64,000 nt of DNA, taken from positions 5,828,001 to 5,892,000 of the forward strand of contig NZ_CP030055.1 in the NCBI RefSeq assembly GCF_015291645.1, given 5' to 3'. Below, one piece after another: positions 44,509 through 52,470 of the stretch. The position numbers and the translations under genes were made by a program. The stretch comes from Bradyrhizobium sp. CCBAU 53340 (GTDB lineage: Bacteria; Pseudomonadota; Alphaproteobacteria; Rhizobiales; Xanthobacteraceae). The notes under the pieces are model-generated. The model did not search any database. It was not told where the DNA came from and was given only the letters and a program-made list of their open reading frames with translations. The first letter of the stretch is position 1. Every line of letters begins with the position of its first letter.

Positions 44509-46026
44509 TTGTCGCCGACCCGCGTCACGCATCCGCCAGACGACCATCGCGGCGAGCATTTCCGGGTCCGGATCGAGGGATTCGGCGTCGGCACGTGGGA
44601 TCTCGACCTCACGACGCGCGAGCTGGAATGGTCGGAAACCGCGCGGATGCTGCTCGGGGCCGAGCAGGGCCAGCCGGCGAGCTATCCCCTGTTCCTATCT
44701 CGTCTCGAACCCGCGGATCGCGACCGCGTCGAGACGGCGATCAAGCAGGTCGCCGGGCATGGCGGCGGTTTCGACGTCTCCTTCAGGATTGCCGGGACGT
44801 CCGACCGCGGCAAATGGATCAGGGCCCGCGCCGGTCTGATCCGGGACGAGGCCGGCGTCGCCCGGCATCTCAGCGGCATCTTCCTCGACATCGACGAGGA
44901 GAAGCAGGTCGAGGAAGCGCTGCGGACGCGCGAGACCCATCTCCGCTCCATCCTTCACACCGTGCCGGATGCCATGATCGTCATCGACGGCCGCGGCATC
45001 ATTCAGCTGTTCAGCACGGCGGCGGAGCGACTGTTCGGCTGGTCCGAGCACGAGGCGATCGGCCAGAACGTCAGCATCCTGATGCCGGAGCCGGACCGCA
45101 CCCGCCACGACAGCTACATCGCGCGCTATCGCAGCACGAACGATCCGCACATCATCGGCATCGGCCGCATCGTGACCGGCAAGCGCCGCGACGGGACCAC
45201 CTTTCCGATGCACCTGTCGATCGGCGAGATGCAGTCGGGTGGCGAGCCTTATTTCACCGGCTTCGTCCGCGACCTCACCGAGCACCAGCAGACCCAGGCG
45301 CGGCTCCAGGAATTGCAGACAGAGCTCATGCATGTCTCGCGGCTGACCGCGATGGGCGAGATGGCCTCCGCGCTCGCCCACGAGATCAACCAGCCGCTGG
45401 CGGCGATCAGCAACTACATGAAGGGGTCGCGGCGACTGCTCGCCGAGAGCCAGGACCCGAACACGCCGAAGATCGAAAGCGCGCTGGATCGCGCCTCGGA
45501 GCAGGCGCTGCGTGCCGGCCAGATCATCCGGCGGCTGCGCGATTTCGTCGCCCGCGGCGAATCCGAGAAGCGGATCGAGAGCCTGTCGAAACTGATCGAG
45601 GAAGCGGGCGCGCTCGGGCTCGCCGGTGCACGCGAGCAGAACGTTCAGCTCCGCTTCAATCTCGATGCCAACGCCGACCTCGTGCTCGCCGACCGGGTGC
45701 AGATCCAGCAGGTGCTGGTCAATCTGTTCCGCAACGCGTTGGAAGCGATGGCACAGTCGCCGCGGCGCGAGCTCGTCGTCGCCAACAGATGCATCGGTGG
45801 CGACATGATCGAGGTGGAGGTGTCGGACACCGGCCCCGGCTTCCGGGACGACGTCATTCCAAACCTGTTTCAGACCTTTTTCACCACCAAAGAGACCGGC
45901 ATGGGCGTGGGATTGTCGATCAGCCGCTCGATCATCGAGGCTCACGGCGGCCGCATGGTGGCCGAGAACAACGCCTCGGGCGGCGCGACATTCCGCTTCA
46001 CCCTGCCAGCAGCCGACGAGACCTGA
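44509..46026 (+). CDS. fixL: Oxygen-sensing histidine kinase FixL
   Basis: A 505-residue soluble sensor kinase. A first PAS domain (about 20-135) is followed by the heme PAS domain (about 140-255) with proximal heme His200 (RTRHDSY) and Arg220 (IGIGRIV), then the dimerisation domain with phospho-His291 (ALAHEINQP) and the ATPase domain (NLFRNALEAM; DTGPGF; GMGVGLSIS). O2 bound to heme shuts off the kinase; at low O2 it phosphorylates FixJ. I start at TTG 44509 (GGGAG upstream) because it reproduces the 505-residue length and residue numbers of B. diazoefficiens FixL; an ATG at 44428 would add 27 residues. No membrane helices, as in Bradyrhizobium. Confidence 0.97.
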   Translation: MSPTRVTHPPDDHRGEHFRVRIEGFGVGTWDLDLTTRELEWSETARMLLGAEQGQPASYPLFLSRLEPADRDRVETAIKQVAGHGGGFDVSFRIAGTSDRGKWIRARAGLIRDEAGVARHLSGIFLDIDEEKQVEEALRTRETHLRSILHTVPDAMIVIDGRGIIQLFSTAAERLFGWSEHEAIGQNVSILMPEPDRTRHDSYIARYRSTNDPHIIGIGRIVTGKRRDGTTFPMHLSIGEMQSGGEPYFTGFVRDLTEHQQTQARLQELQTELMHVSRLTAMGEMASALAHEINQPLAAISNYMKGSRRLLAESQDPNTPKIESALDRASEQALRAGQIIRRLRDFVARGESEKRIESLSKLIEEAGALGLAGAREQNVQLRFNLDANADLVLADRVQIQQVLVNLFRNALEAMAQSPRRELVVANRCIGGDMIEVEVSDTGPGFRDDVIPNLFQTFFTTKETGMGVGLSISRSIIEAHGGRMVAENNASGGATFRFTLPAADET

Positions 46027-46029
46027 GCA

Positions 46030-46647
46030 ATGACGACCAAGGGACATGTTTACGTCATCGACGACGACGAGGCGATGCGGGACTCGCTCAACTTCCTGTT
46101 GGATTCGGCGGGCTTCGGCGTCGCGTTGTTCGACAACGCGCAAGCCTTCCTCGACGCCCTGCCCGGCCTCGCCTTCGGCTGTGTCGTCTCCGACATCAGG
46201 ATGCCGGGCCTCGACGGGATCGAACTCCTGAAGCTGATGAAGAACCAGAACTCGTCGTTTCCGATCCTGATCATGACCGGCCACGGCGACGTGCCGCTCG
46301 CCGTCGAGGCGATGAAGCTTGGCGCCGTCGACTTCCTGGAAAAGCCGTTCGAGGACGACCGCCTGACCGCCATGATCGAGACCGCCATCCGCCAGGCTGA
46401 GCCTGCGGCCAAGAGCGAGGCCGTCGCCCAGGACGTTGCCGCGCGCGTTGCCTCCTTGAGCCCAAGGGAGCGTCAGGTCATGGAGGGGCTGGTCGCCGGA
46501 CTCTCCAACAAGCTGATCGCCCGCGAGTACGACATCAGTCCGCGCACCATCGAGGTGTACCGGGCCAATGTCATGACCAAGATGCAGGCCAGCAGCCTCT
46601 CGGAATTGGTGCGACTGGCCATGCGTGCCGGCATGTTGCGGGATTGA
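46030..46647 (+). CDS. fixJ: Response regulator FixJ
   Basis: A 205-residue two-domain regulator: receiver (about 1-122) with acidic pocket DDDE, phospho-Asp55 (VVSDIRMPG), Thr in MTGHGD and Lys in EKPFED; LuxR-type helix-turn-helix (about 140-200: LSPRERQVMEGLVAGLSNK; ISPRTIEVYRANVMTKM). Phosphorylated by FixL, it activates fixK2. ATG 46030 lies only three bases after the fixL stop. Its TGA overlaps a FixK box. Confidence 0.97.
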   Translation: MTTKGHVYVIDDDEAMRDSLNFLLDSAGFGVALFDNAQAFLDALPGLAFGCVVSDIRMPGLDGIELLKLMKNQNSSFPILIMTGHGDVPLAVEAMKLGAVDFLEKPFEDDRLTAMIETAIRQAEPAAKSEAVAQDVAARVASLSPRERQVMEGLVAGLSNKLIAREYDISPRTIEVYRANVMTKMQASSLSELVRLAMRAGMLRD

Positions 46648-46657
46648 GACAGGTCAA
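46644..46657 (+). promoter_or_regulatory. FixK box overlapping the fixJ stop codon
   Basis: TTGAGACAGGTCAA fits TTGA-N6-TCAA; the fixJ TGA occupies 46645-46647. Its centre lies 76 bases before ATG 46727 of the response regulator. With the activator at -41.5 transcription would begin near 46692, so the ATG at 46691 would not be usable and 46727 is the better start. Confidence 0.65.
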
Positions 46658-46726
46658 GGCTGTCTTCTCCCGGCGTGATACTCGATTGAAATGATCGAGA
46701 CCGGCTCCCACACCCGGCGGCTGCCA

Positions 46727-47110
46727 ATGGCAGCGCCCGCACGACCCGTCGTCTACGTGGTAGACGACGACGACGCCGTGCTGGGATCCCTGCGCTTCCT
46801 GCTGGAAACCGACGGCTTTGCGGTGCGGACCTTCCGGAGCGCCACGGCACTGCTCAACGCGACGAGCTCGTCGCGCGCGGACTGCTACGTGATCGACTAC
46901 AAGATGCCGGGTATCAACGGCATCGATCTCGCCGGCCGGCTGCGTCAGTTCGACGCCGACACTCCGGTGATCCTGATCACCGGCTATCCGGACGGCAATA
47001 TCTCGGCCCGCGCGGCGGCGGCAGGGATCAAAGAGGTGATTTTGAAGCCTCTTCTCGACGAAAACCTGCTCAAGCGCATCCGCAGCGCCATCCAGGATCG
47101 GCCGCGGTAA
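46727..47110 (+). CDS. Single-domain response regulator
   Basis: A 127-residue FixJ-type receiver with no output domain: acidic pocket DDDDAV, phospho-Asp57 (YVIDYKMPG), Thr in LITGYPDG and Lys in ILKPLL. It may act as a phosphate sink or relay for FixL, or signal by protein contact. It lies between fixJ and fixK2, as in B. diazoefficiens, and has its own FixK box. An ATG at 46691 would add 12 unlikely residues. Confidence 0.88.
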   Translation: MAAPARPVVYVVDDDDAVLGSLRFLLETDGFAVRTFRSATALLNATSSSRADCYVIDYKMPGINGIDLAGRLRQFDADTPVILITGYPDGNISARAAAAGIKEVILKPLLDENLLKRIRSAIQDRPR

Positions 47111-47122
47111 CGAGGCACAGCC

Positions 47123-47377
47123 TCAGAACGCGCTTCTGTACTGCGAAATCTGGCTGCGAGGACCGTAAATCCACATCGGCTCGCCGCACGCGCTTGGACC
47201 GTGATCGGTCATGCAGGCAGCGCTCCAGGGCGGCGCTGCGATCTGGCGACCCTCGATCGGGTCTGCATGCGAATGGACCGCGATGGTGTTGATTCGAGGC
47301 CGGACGGTCGTTGCGGTGGCGAGTTGCGGCATGAGCAACAGCGCGACCAGAAGAGGTGGGATGGATTTCGATATCAT
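47123..47377 (-). CDS. Small exported protein, function unknown
   Basis: An 84-residue precursor with a signal peptide (MISKSIPPLLVALLLMPQLA, then TA), a His- and Pro-containing mature region and two cysteines (SAACMTDHGPSACGEP) likely to pair in the periplasm. ATG 47377 follows GGAGACGCCCG. It converges on the response regulator gene and diverges from fixK2. I recognise no family. Confidence 0.65.
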   Translation of the reverse strand: MISKSIPPLLVALLLMPQLATATTVRPRINTIAVHSHADPIEGRQIAAPPWSAACMTDHGPSACGEPMWIYGPRSQISQYRSAF

Positions 47378-47501
47378 CGGGCGTCTCCGCTGGCTGAAGG
47401 CTTCCGATGACCAGACTTGCGTTGGCGACCCGATATTTCCCGGACACTGAATAGTGAGAACAGCGGTATTTCGGCCTGCGGGCGAGCTACGGGATTCTAC
47501 G

Positions 47502-47517
47502 TAGGTAACCCCCCTTA
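47502..47517 (+). promoter_or_regulatory. Putative FixJ-binding site in the fixK2 promoter
   Basis: TAGGTAACCCCCCTTA agrees at 12 of 16 positions with the high-affinity FixJ site I remember from the Sinorhizobium fixK promoter (TAAGTAATTTCCCTTA). It is centred about 79 bases before the fixK2 start, a suitable activator position. The assignment rests on memory of that site and on gene order. Confidence 0.55.
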
Positions 47518-47588
47518 AGATATCTCGCGAAATTTTCGAAGCACCCGGTACCGCGTAGAAAAGCGTCATCACAACGGAGATGGCGCAG

Positions 47589-48287
47589 ATGCTGACCCAG
47601 ACGCTCAACACCCAGGCGATCAACACTCAGATCGGTGGCAAGATTGCCCCCGTCCATCCCGTTTCCGACCAGTTCGGCGCGATCACCGGCCATGTCGGCC
47701 TGGTTGCCACCGAGTTCTCCTACCGCAAGGACGAAGAGATCTACGGCGAGGAAGAGCCGGCGGAATATGTCTACCAGGTCGTCTCCGGCGCAGTCCGCAG
47801 CTACAAGCTTCTCTCCGACGGCCGCCGCCAGATCGGCGCCTTCCACCTCTCCGGCGACGTGTTCGGCCTCGAATCCGGCGCGACCCATCGGCTCGCCGCC
47901 GAAGCCATCATCGACACCACGGTGCGCCTCGTGAAGCGGACCAGCCTCGAGAAGGCCGCCGGCACCGACGTCGTCGTCGCCCGCAAGCTCTGGGCCATGA
48001 CGGCCGGCGAGCTGCGTCACGCCGAGGACCACATGCTGCTGCTCGGCCGCAAGACCGCGATGGAGCGGGTTGCGACCTTCCTGCTCGAAATGGACCGCCG
48101 CCTCGCCGTTGCCGGCATGATGGCGCTGCCGATGTGCCGCCGCGACATCGGCGACTATCTCGGCCTCACCCTCGAGACCGTCTCGCGCGCGCTGTCGCAG
48201 CTCCACAGCCAGGGCATCCTCGGCTTTTCCGGTGCCCGCCAGATCGTGCTGCGCAACCGCCAGCGCCTGCACAATCTCGACGCCTGA
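47589..48287 (+). CDS. fixK2: CRP/FNR-family regulator FixK2
   Basis: A 232-residue activator without the FNR iron-sulfur cysteines. An effector-like beta-barrel (about 20-125), dimer helix and helix-turn-helix (CRRDIGDYLGLTLETVSRAL) are seen. Cys183 lies at the DNA-binding edge (MALPMCRR), the residue whose oxidation inactivates B. diazoefficiens FixK2. ATG 47589 is preferred over 47580 because GGAG is correctly spaced only for it and it restores Cys183 numbering. It would switch on fixNOQP, fixGHIS and the other boxes in this window. A strong terminator follows. Confidence 0.96.
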   Translation: MLTQTLNTQAINTQIGGKIAPVHPVSDQFGAITGHVGLVATEFSYRKDEEIYGEEEPAEYVYQVVSGAVRSYKLLSDGRRQIGAFHLSGDVFGLESGATHRLAAEAIIDTTVRLVKRTSLEKAAGTDVVVARKLWAMTAGELRHAEDHMLLLGRKTAMERVATFLLEMDRRLAVAGMMALPMCRRDIGDYLGLTLETVSRALSQLHSQGILGFSGARQIVLRNRQRLHNLDA

Positions 48288-48311
48288 TCTTTTCGTCCTC
48301 CCTACCAACTT

Positions 48312-48346
48312 GGCCGGCTGAATTCGTTCAGCCGGCCATTTCTTTT
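48312..48346 (+). terminator. Strong terminator after fixK2, inside the end of the convergent MFS gene
   Basis: GGCCGGCTGAA (48312-48322), loop TTCG, TTCAGCCGGCC (48327-48337), then ATTTCTTTT. The right arm covers the MFS stop codon and its last codons, so the same DNA ends one gene and terminates the other. Confidence 0.88.
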
Positions 48347-49641
48347 GCAGCGGTCATGCCCGCGCGCCGGGTCTCCGGCATCACGAAGAGAATCAGCAAC
48401 AGCCCCGTCGCGGCGATGCTTGCCAGGCCGAAGAAAGCCGTGGCATTGCCAAACTTGTCGCTGACATAGCCGCCAAGCGCGGTGCTCAGGGACGCACCGA
48501 TGCCGGTCGCGGTGCCGACAATGCCCTGCGCCAGGTTGAAATGCCCGCTGCCGAAGGCGACATCGGCCACGATCAGCGGAATCATCACGGCGAACACCGC
48601 GGCCGTGAAGCCGTCGAACACCTGCACCGCGACCAGCAGATACGGATCGCGCACGGTCGCAAACAGCAGACCGCGGATCGTCAGGGCACCGAACCCGATC
48701 AAGAGCAGCGGCCGCCGGCCCCAGATCTGGGCCTGACGCCCGACCGAAGGCGACAACAGCGCCACGATCGCCTGTGGGACGATGATGCAGGCGGCCACCA
48801 GCACCGTCGCCCACTGGCTCGATCGCGCCGTCACCGCGCTTGCCATCAGCGGCATCATCGAGGCGTTGGCAAGTTGCAGCAACAACACGCTGAGCGCAAA
48901 GACGATGAGCGGTCGCTGCCGGACCAGATGCCAGATATTGGTGTCGCCGGGCTCAGGCGCCTCGCGCGGCATCTCGCCGTGGCAGCGCGCGATGTCGACT
49001 TCCTCCTCCCGGATCCGCGACAGCGCGATCAGGGTCGGGATCGCGAGCAGGAAGGTGACCAGGAACACCGAGCGGCTCGACAAAAGATATCCGGCCGTGC
49101 CCATCACCGCGGCGGCGACGCCGTTGCCGAGCGAGGCAAAGCGGGCGTTGCGGCCCAGCCGCTCGCCGATCGCGAGCGGGCCGACGAGGCCCAGGCTGAT
49201 CGCGGCAATCGCCGGGCCCAGCACGCAGCTCGCCGCCGCATGCAGCGTAGCCGCCGTCACCACGACGGGGAAGAGCGGCATCGCCGCGTAGGCGAGCGCA
49301 CAGCAGCCGATGGTCGCGATCGCGAGCGCCGCGACCAGCCGCTCCGATTTCGCGGCGTCAATGATGGCGCCGCCCGGCATCTGGCCGATCAGCGCGACGA
49401 TGCCGCCGATCGACAACACGAAGCCGATCTCGACCTGCGTCCATTTCTGCGTCGTCAGATAGACCGCGATGAAGGGGCCAAAGCCGGTCTGCACGTCGGC
49501 GAGGAAGAAAATGAACCAATCGAGGCCGCGCAGGCTGCGGCGGGAGGGCGCTGGAATGCCCGCAAGGACGGGCACGGCGACGTTGTCCTGTTCAACGCGT
49601 CCTTCGCGCTTCTCATGATGAGGCTTCCTCGACAAGAGCAC
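48328..49641 (-). CDS. Major facilitator superfamily transporter
   Basis: A 437-residue 12-helix transporter with an MFS A-motif-like loop (GGAIIDAAKSERLV near residue 90) and a central charged loop (EEEVDIARCHGEMPRE). GTG 49641 has GGAGGG upstream. It is the last gene of a four-gene minus-strand run (ABC exporter, debranching-type enzyme, PRC-barrel protein, this), with gaps of 59, 20 and 23 bases. Substrate unknown. Confidence 0.87.
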   Translation of the reverse strand: MLLSRKPHHEKREGRVEQDNVAVPVLAGIPAPSRRSLRGLDWFIFFLADVQTGFGPFIAVYLTTQKWTQVEIGFVLSIGGIVALIGQMPGGAIIDAAKSERLVAALAIATIGCCALAYAAMPLFPVVVTAATLHAAASCVLGPAIAAISLGLVGPLAIGERLGRNARFASLGNGVAAAVMGTAGYLLSSRSVFLVTFLLAIPTLIALSRIREEEVDIARCHGEMPREAPEPGDTNIWHLVRQRPLIVFALSVLLLQLANASMMPLMASAVTARSSQWATVLVAACIIVPQAIVALLSPSVGRQAQIWGRRPLLLIGFGALTIRGLLFATVRDPYLLVAVQVFDGFTAAVFAVMIPLIVADVAFGSGHFNLAQGIVGTATGIGASLSTALGGYVSDKFGNATAFFGLASIAATGLLLILFVMPETRRAGMTAAKEMAG

Positions 49642-49664
49642 AGGCGGTCAGCCCTCCCCCCTCC

Positions 49665-50186
49665 TCACTGGATGGCTTGCAACGGTTGGAGACTGCCGGA
49701 CGCACCTAACACGACCATCGGCGTGTCTTCCTTGTATTCCGGCGCGGCCGCGACCTGCGCCTTGGTCAATTCCAGCGTGATACTGTCCTTCTTGTTGGTG
49801 ATCTTGCCGAAACGAAGCGCGTTCCAGTCCACCACGATCTTGCGGCTGCCGACGCCGAGGAAGCCGCCGAAATCGATCACGGCGGCGCGCACATGGCCGT
49901 TGAGATCGACGATGACGTCGACGATGTGGCCCATGTCCTCGTCCGCGGCGCTGCGCACGTCGCGGCCGAGCACGCCGTGGGCGTCGCTGGCGCCGATGAT
50001 GGTCACCGATGGCGGCGGTGCGGCATCCTTCGGCGTCACCGGCACGACCGAAGCCGGCGCTTGCACCGTCGGCGGCGCGTTCGCCTCGTTCGTCGGCGCG
50101 GGCAGCTCCTCCGCGGCACGCGATATGGCAACCGTCAATCCCGCAACGATCGCCACGCTCAGAACTGTCCATCCGGCGGTACGCAT
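49665..50186 (-). CDS. Exported PRC-barrel domain protein
   Basis: A 173-residue protein with an N-terminal membrane anchor or signal (WTVLSVAIVAGLTVAIS), a Pro/Ala-rich linker (about 30-65) and a PRC-barrel domain (about 70-160: GRDVRSAADEDMGHIVDVIV; RAAVIDFGGFLGVGSRKIVV). PRC-barrels bind RNA or proteins in various settings; function here is unknown. ATG 50186 follows GAGGAGGGTTC. Twenty bases after the debranching-type gene, so in the same operon. Confidence 0.85.
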   Translation of the reverse strand: MRTAGWTVLSVAIVAGLTVAISRAAEELPAPTNEANAPPTVQAPASVVPVTPKDAAPPPSVTIIGASDAHGVLGRDVRSAADEDMGHIVDVIVDLNGHVRAAVIDFGGFLGVGSRKIVVDWNALRFGKITNKKDSITLELTKAQVAAAPEYKEDTPMVVLGASGSLQPLQAIQ

Positions 50187-50206
50187 GAACCCTCCTCGCA
50201 AGGCTG

Positions 50207-52411
50207 CTAATGCGCCAGCACGATCGACACCTGGATCCGGCCCCGCGTGCGCAGCACCTCCAGCGCCACGTCGTGACCGTGGCGGCTGATGCGCAGATCG
50301 ACGCTGGACTCGCTTAGGCGCAGATCGCGCAGGATGACCTCGTTCAGGAACGCCGGCAGATGCGGATTGCGCAGGCGAATCTCGCAGCGCTCGACGTCGA
50401 ACTCGATGCCGAGCGCCGCCTCCAGAAGCGTGAACGGCGTCGCGCTGGCCCAGGCCTGCGGGGCACAGGCGACCGGATAGAGCGTCGGGCCGCGCCGCTT
50501 CTCACGGCGAAAACCGCAGAACAATTCCGGCAGCCGGCGCAGATCCATGTAGGTCGCGGCGTCGAACAGGCCCTTGAACACATGCGCGACCGAGTGCTTG
50601 AGCCCGTAATGCGCGAGGCCGAGCGCGATCAGCGCGTTGTCGTGCGGCCAGATCGAACCGTCGTGATACGACATCGGATTGTAGCGCACCTCACCGCGCG
50701 CGACGGTGCGGATGCCCCAGCCCGAGAAGAAGTGCGGCCGCATCAGATCGGCGGCCACGAGACGGGCGCGGTCCTGGCGAATCATGCCGCTGAACAGCAC
50801 CTGCCCGGCATTCGAGGTGCGAACCTCGCAGCGCCTCTTCTGACCGTCGAGCGCGACGGCATAGGTGCCAAGTTCCTCGCACCAGAATGCCTGTTCGAAG
50901 CGTTCGGCAAGCGCCCTGGCCTCCGTCTCGAGCTTGCTGGCGAGATCGGCCTTGCCCAGCTTCACCGCGCATCGCGCGGCGAGCTGCTTGGCCATATAGA
51001 CATAGCCCTGCACCTCGGCGAGCGCGATATTGCCTTCCGCGAGCTTGCCGTCGGCGTGGAAGATGGCGTCGTAAGAGTCCTTCCAGCCCTGGTTGGCGAG
51101 TCCCTTTTCGGTCGCGCGCTGGTATTCGACGAAGCCGTCCTGGTCGGGGTCGCCGGGTCCGTCGATCCAGGCGAGCCCCGCCTCGATCGCAGGCCACAGC
51201 TCGACCAGCGTCTGCTCGTCGCCGGTGCGCTCGAAATAGCGCCCCGCCAGCAGGACGAACAAGGCGGTCGAATCCACGCTGCCGTAATATTGCGAGAACG
51301 GCACCTCGCGCAGCGCCGCCATCTCGCCGCCGCGCATCTCGTGCAGGATCTTTCCCGGCGCGGCATCGGCGAGGGGATCGACGGCCTTGGCCTGGAAATG
51401 CGCAAGCCGTCGCAGCACGCCCTTCGCCACCCGCGGATCGACCCACAGCATCTGGAGCGCCGTGATCAGGCCGTCGCGGCCGAACGTCGTCGAGTACCAG
51501 GGGATCCCGGCATAGGGATAACGCCCCTGCGGCGTCTCCGTCATCAGCATGTTGAGGTCGGCCATGGCCTGGCACAGCACCTCGTTGAAGATGTTGTTGG
51601 AGGTCTCGATGTTCGCAGCGCCGATCGCCGATCGCCGCATCTCGCGGCGATGCGCCAGCAATCCCCTGAAGAACCTTGCCGGCTTCTCCGCGACCGGCCG
51701 GTTGCAGGACACGGCCACGAACAGCGATTTGGCCTCGTGCGGATCCAGCTCGAGTTGCCAGGTCGCGGCATTGACCGAGAGCCGCGTCGGACGCGGATCG
51801 AAGTGCAGGCCGGTGGTGCGTTCGGCGTCGTCGAGACCGCGATATTCGAACAGCACGTCGGTCGGCCCGAGCAGCCTGCTGGTGCCGGTCCCGCGGCGCG
51901 GCCGCCGCTCGCCGCGGACCTCGAACAGATCGGCAAAATCATTGTCGAACAGCAGCGTCAGCTCGAAGCCGGCACGCTGCTCGCCGTGGTTCTGCAACCC
52001 GATGCGCTGATAGGCGGTGCCGCGCCACAGGAAGATCGTGCGCACGATGTGCAGCAGGTCCTTTTGCAGCACGATGCGGCCCTGCCGGTAGATATCAGGG
52101 TTGGTGAGATCGACCGTCAGGCCCGAATTGTCGTCGCGCAGGTTCGAGCCGAGCAACAACGGCTGGAGATCGTCGAGCACGAGCTCCAGCCGCGCCAGAT
52201 AGCGCGTGTCGTGGTTGAACAGGCCATCCGGACCACCGGCCGAGGCGCCGATGTCGCCATGGCTGTCCAGCACGATGAAAGTATCGTCGTGCTTGAGCGA
52301 ACGACGGGGCCGCGCGGCGGGTCCCGTCATGGGAATGTAGAACGGCTGCTCTGCGACGGCCTCTACCGTCTGCGATACCGAAATGATCTTGGTGACGGCT
52401 TCGGCTGCCAT
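50207..52411 (-). CDS. Glycogen-debranching-type enzyme (amylo-alpha-1,6-glucosidase family)
   Basis: A 734-residue protein with an N-terminal beta-domain of bacterial/archaeal debranching enzymes (FNHDTRYLARLELVLDD near residue 60) and a C-terminal (alpha/alpha)6 barrel of the GH15/GH63-like type: YAGIPWYSTTFGRDGLITAL, GDPDQDGFVEY, NQGWKDSYDAIFH, YHDGSIWPHDNAL. Predicted to hydrolyse alpha-1,6 or related glucosidic bonds in the cytoplasm. ATG 52411 follows GGGGAGC. It is paired with an ABC exporter upstream and faces a GT4 glycosyltransferase beyond, suggesting a glucan or trehalose-related stress polysaccharide function (inference). Confidence 0.88.
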   Translation of the reverse strand: MAAEAVTKIISVSQTVEAVAEQPFYIPMTGPAARPRRSLKHDDTFIVLDSHGDIGASAGGPDGLFNHDTRYLARLELVLDDLQPLLLGSNLRDDNSGLTVDLTNPDIYRQGRIVLQKDLLHIVRTIFLWRGTAYQRIGLQNHGEQRAGFELTLLFDNDFADLFEVRGERRPRRGTGTSRLLGPTDVLFEYRGLDDAERTTGLHFDPRPTRLSVNAATWQLELDPHEAKSLFVAVSCNRPVAEKPARFFRGLLAHRREMRRSAIGAANIETSNNIFNEVLCQAMADLNMLMTETPQGRYPYAGIPWYSTTFGRDGLITALQMLWVDPRVAKGVLRRLAHFQAKAVDPLADAAPGKILHEMRGGEMAALREVPFSQYYGSVDSTALFVLLAGRYFERTGDEQTLVELWPAIEAGLAWIDGPGDPDQDGFVEYQRATEKGLANQGWKDSYDAIFHADGKLAEGNIALAEVQGYVYMAKQLAARCAVKLGKADLASKLETEARALAERFEQAFWCEELGTYAVALDGQKRRCEVRTSNAGQVLFSGMIRQDRARLVAADLMRPHFFSGWGIRTVARGEVRYNPMSYHDGSIWPHDNALIALGLAHYGLKHSVAHVFKGLFDAATYMDLRRLPELFCGFRREKRRGPTLYPVACAPQAWASATPFTLLEAALGIEFDVERCEIRLRNPHLPAFLNEVILRDLRLSESSVDLRISRHGHDVALEVLRTRGRIQVSIVLAH

Positions 52412-52470
52412 GAGCTGCTCCCCTGCGTCTTGTTTTGCGAACGCGGCCAACGCAAACGCAACTATCGGGT

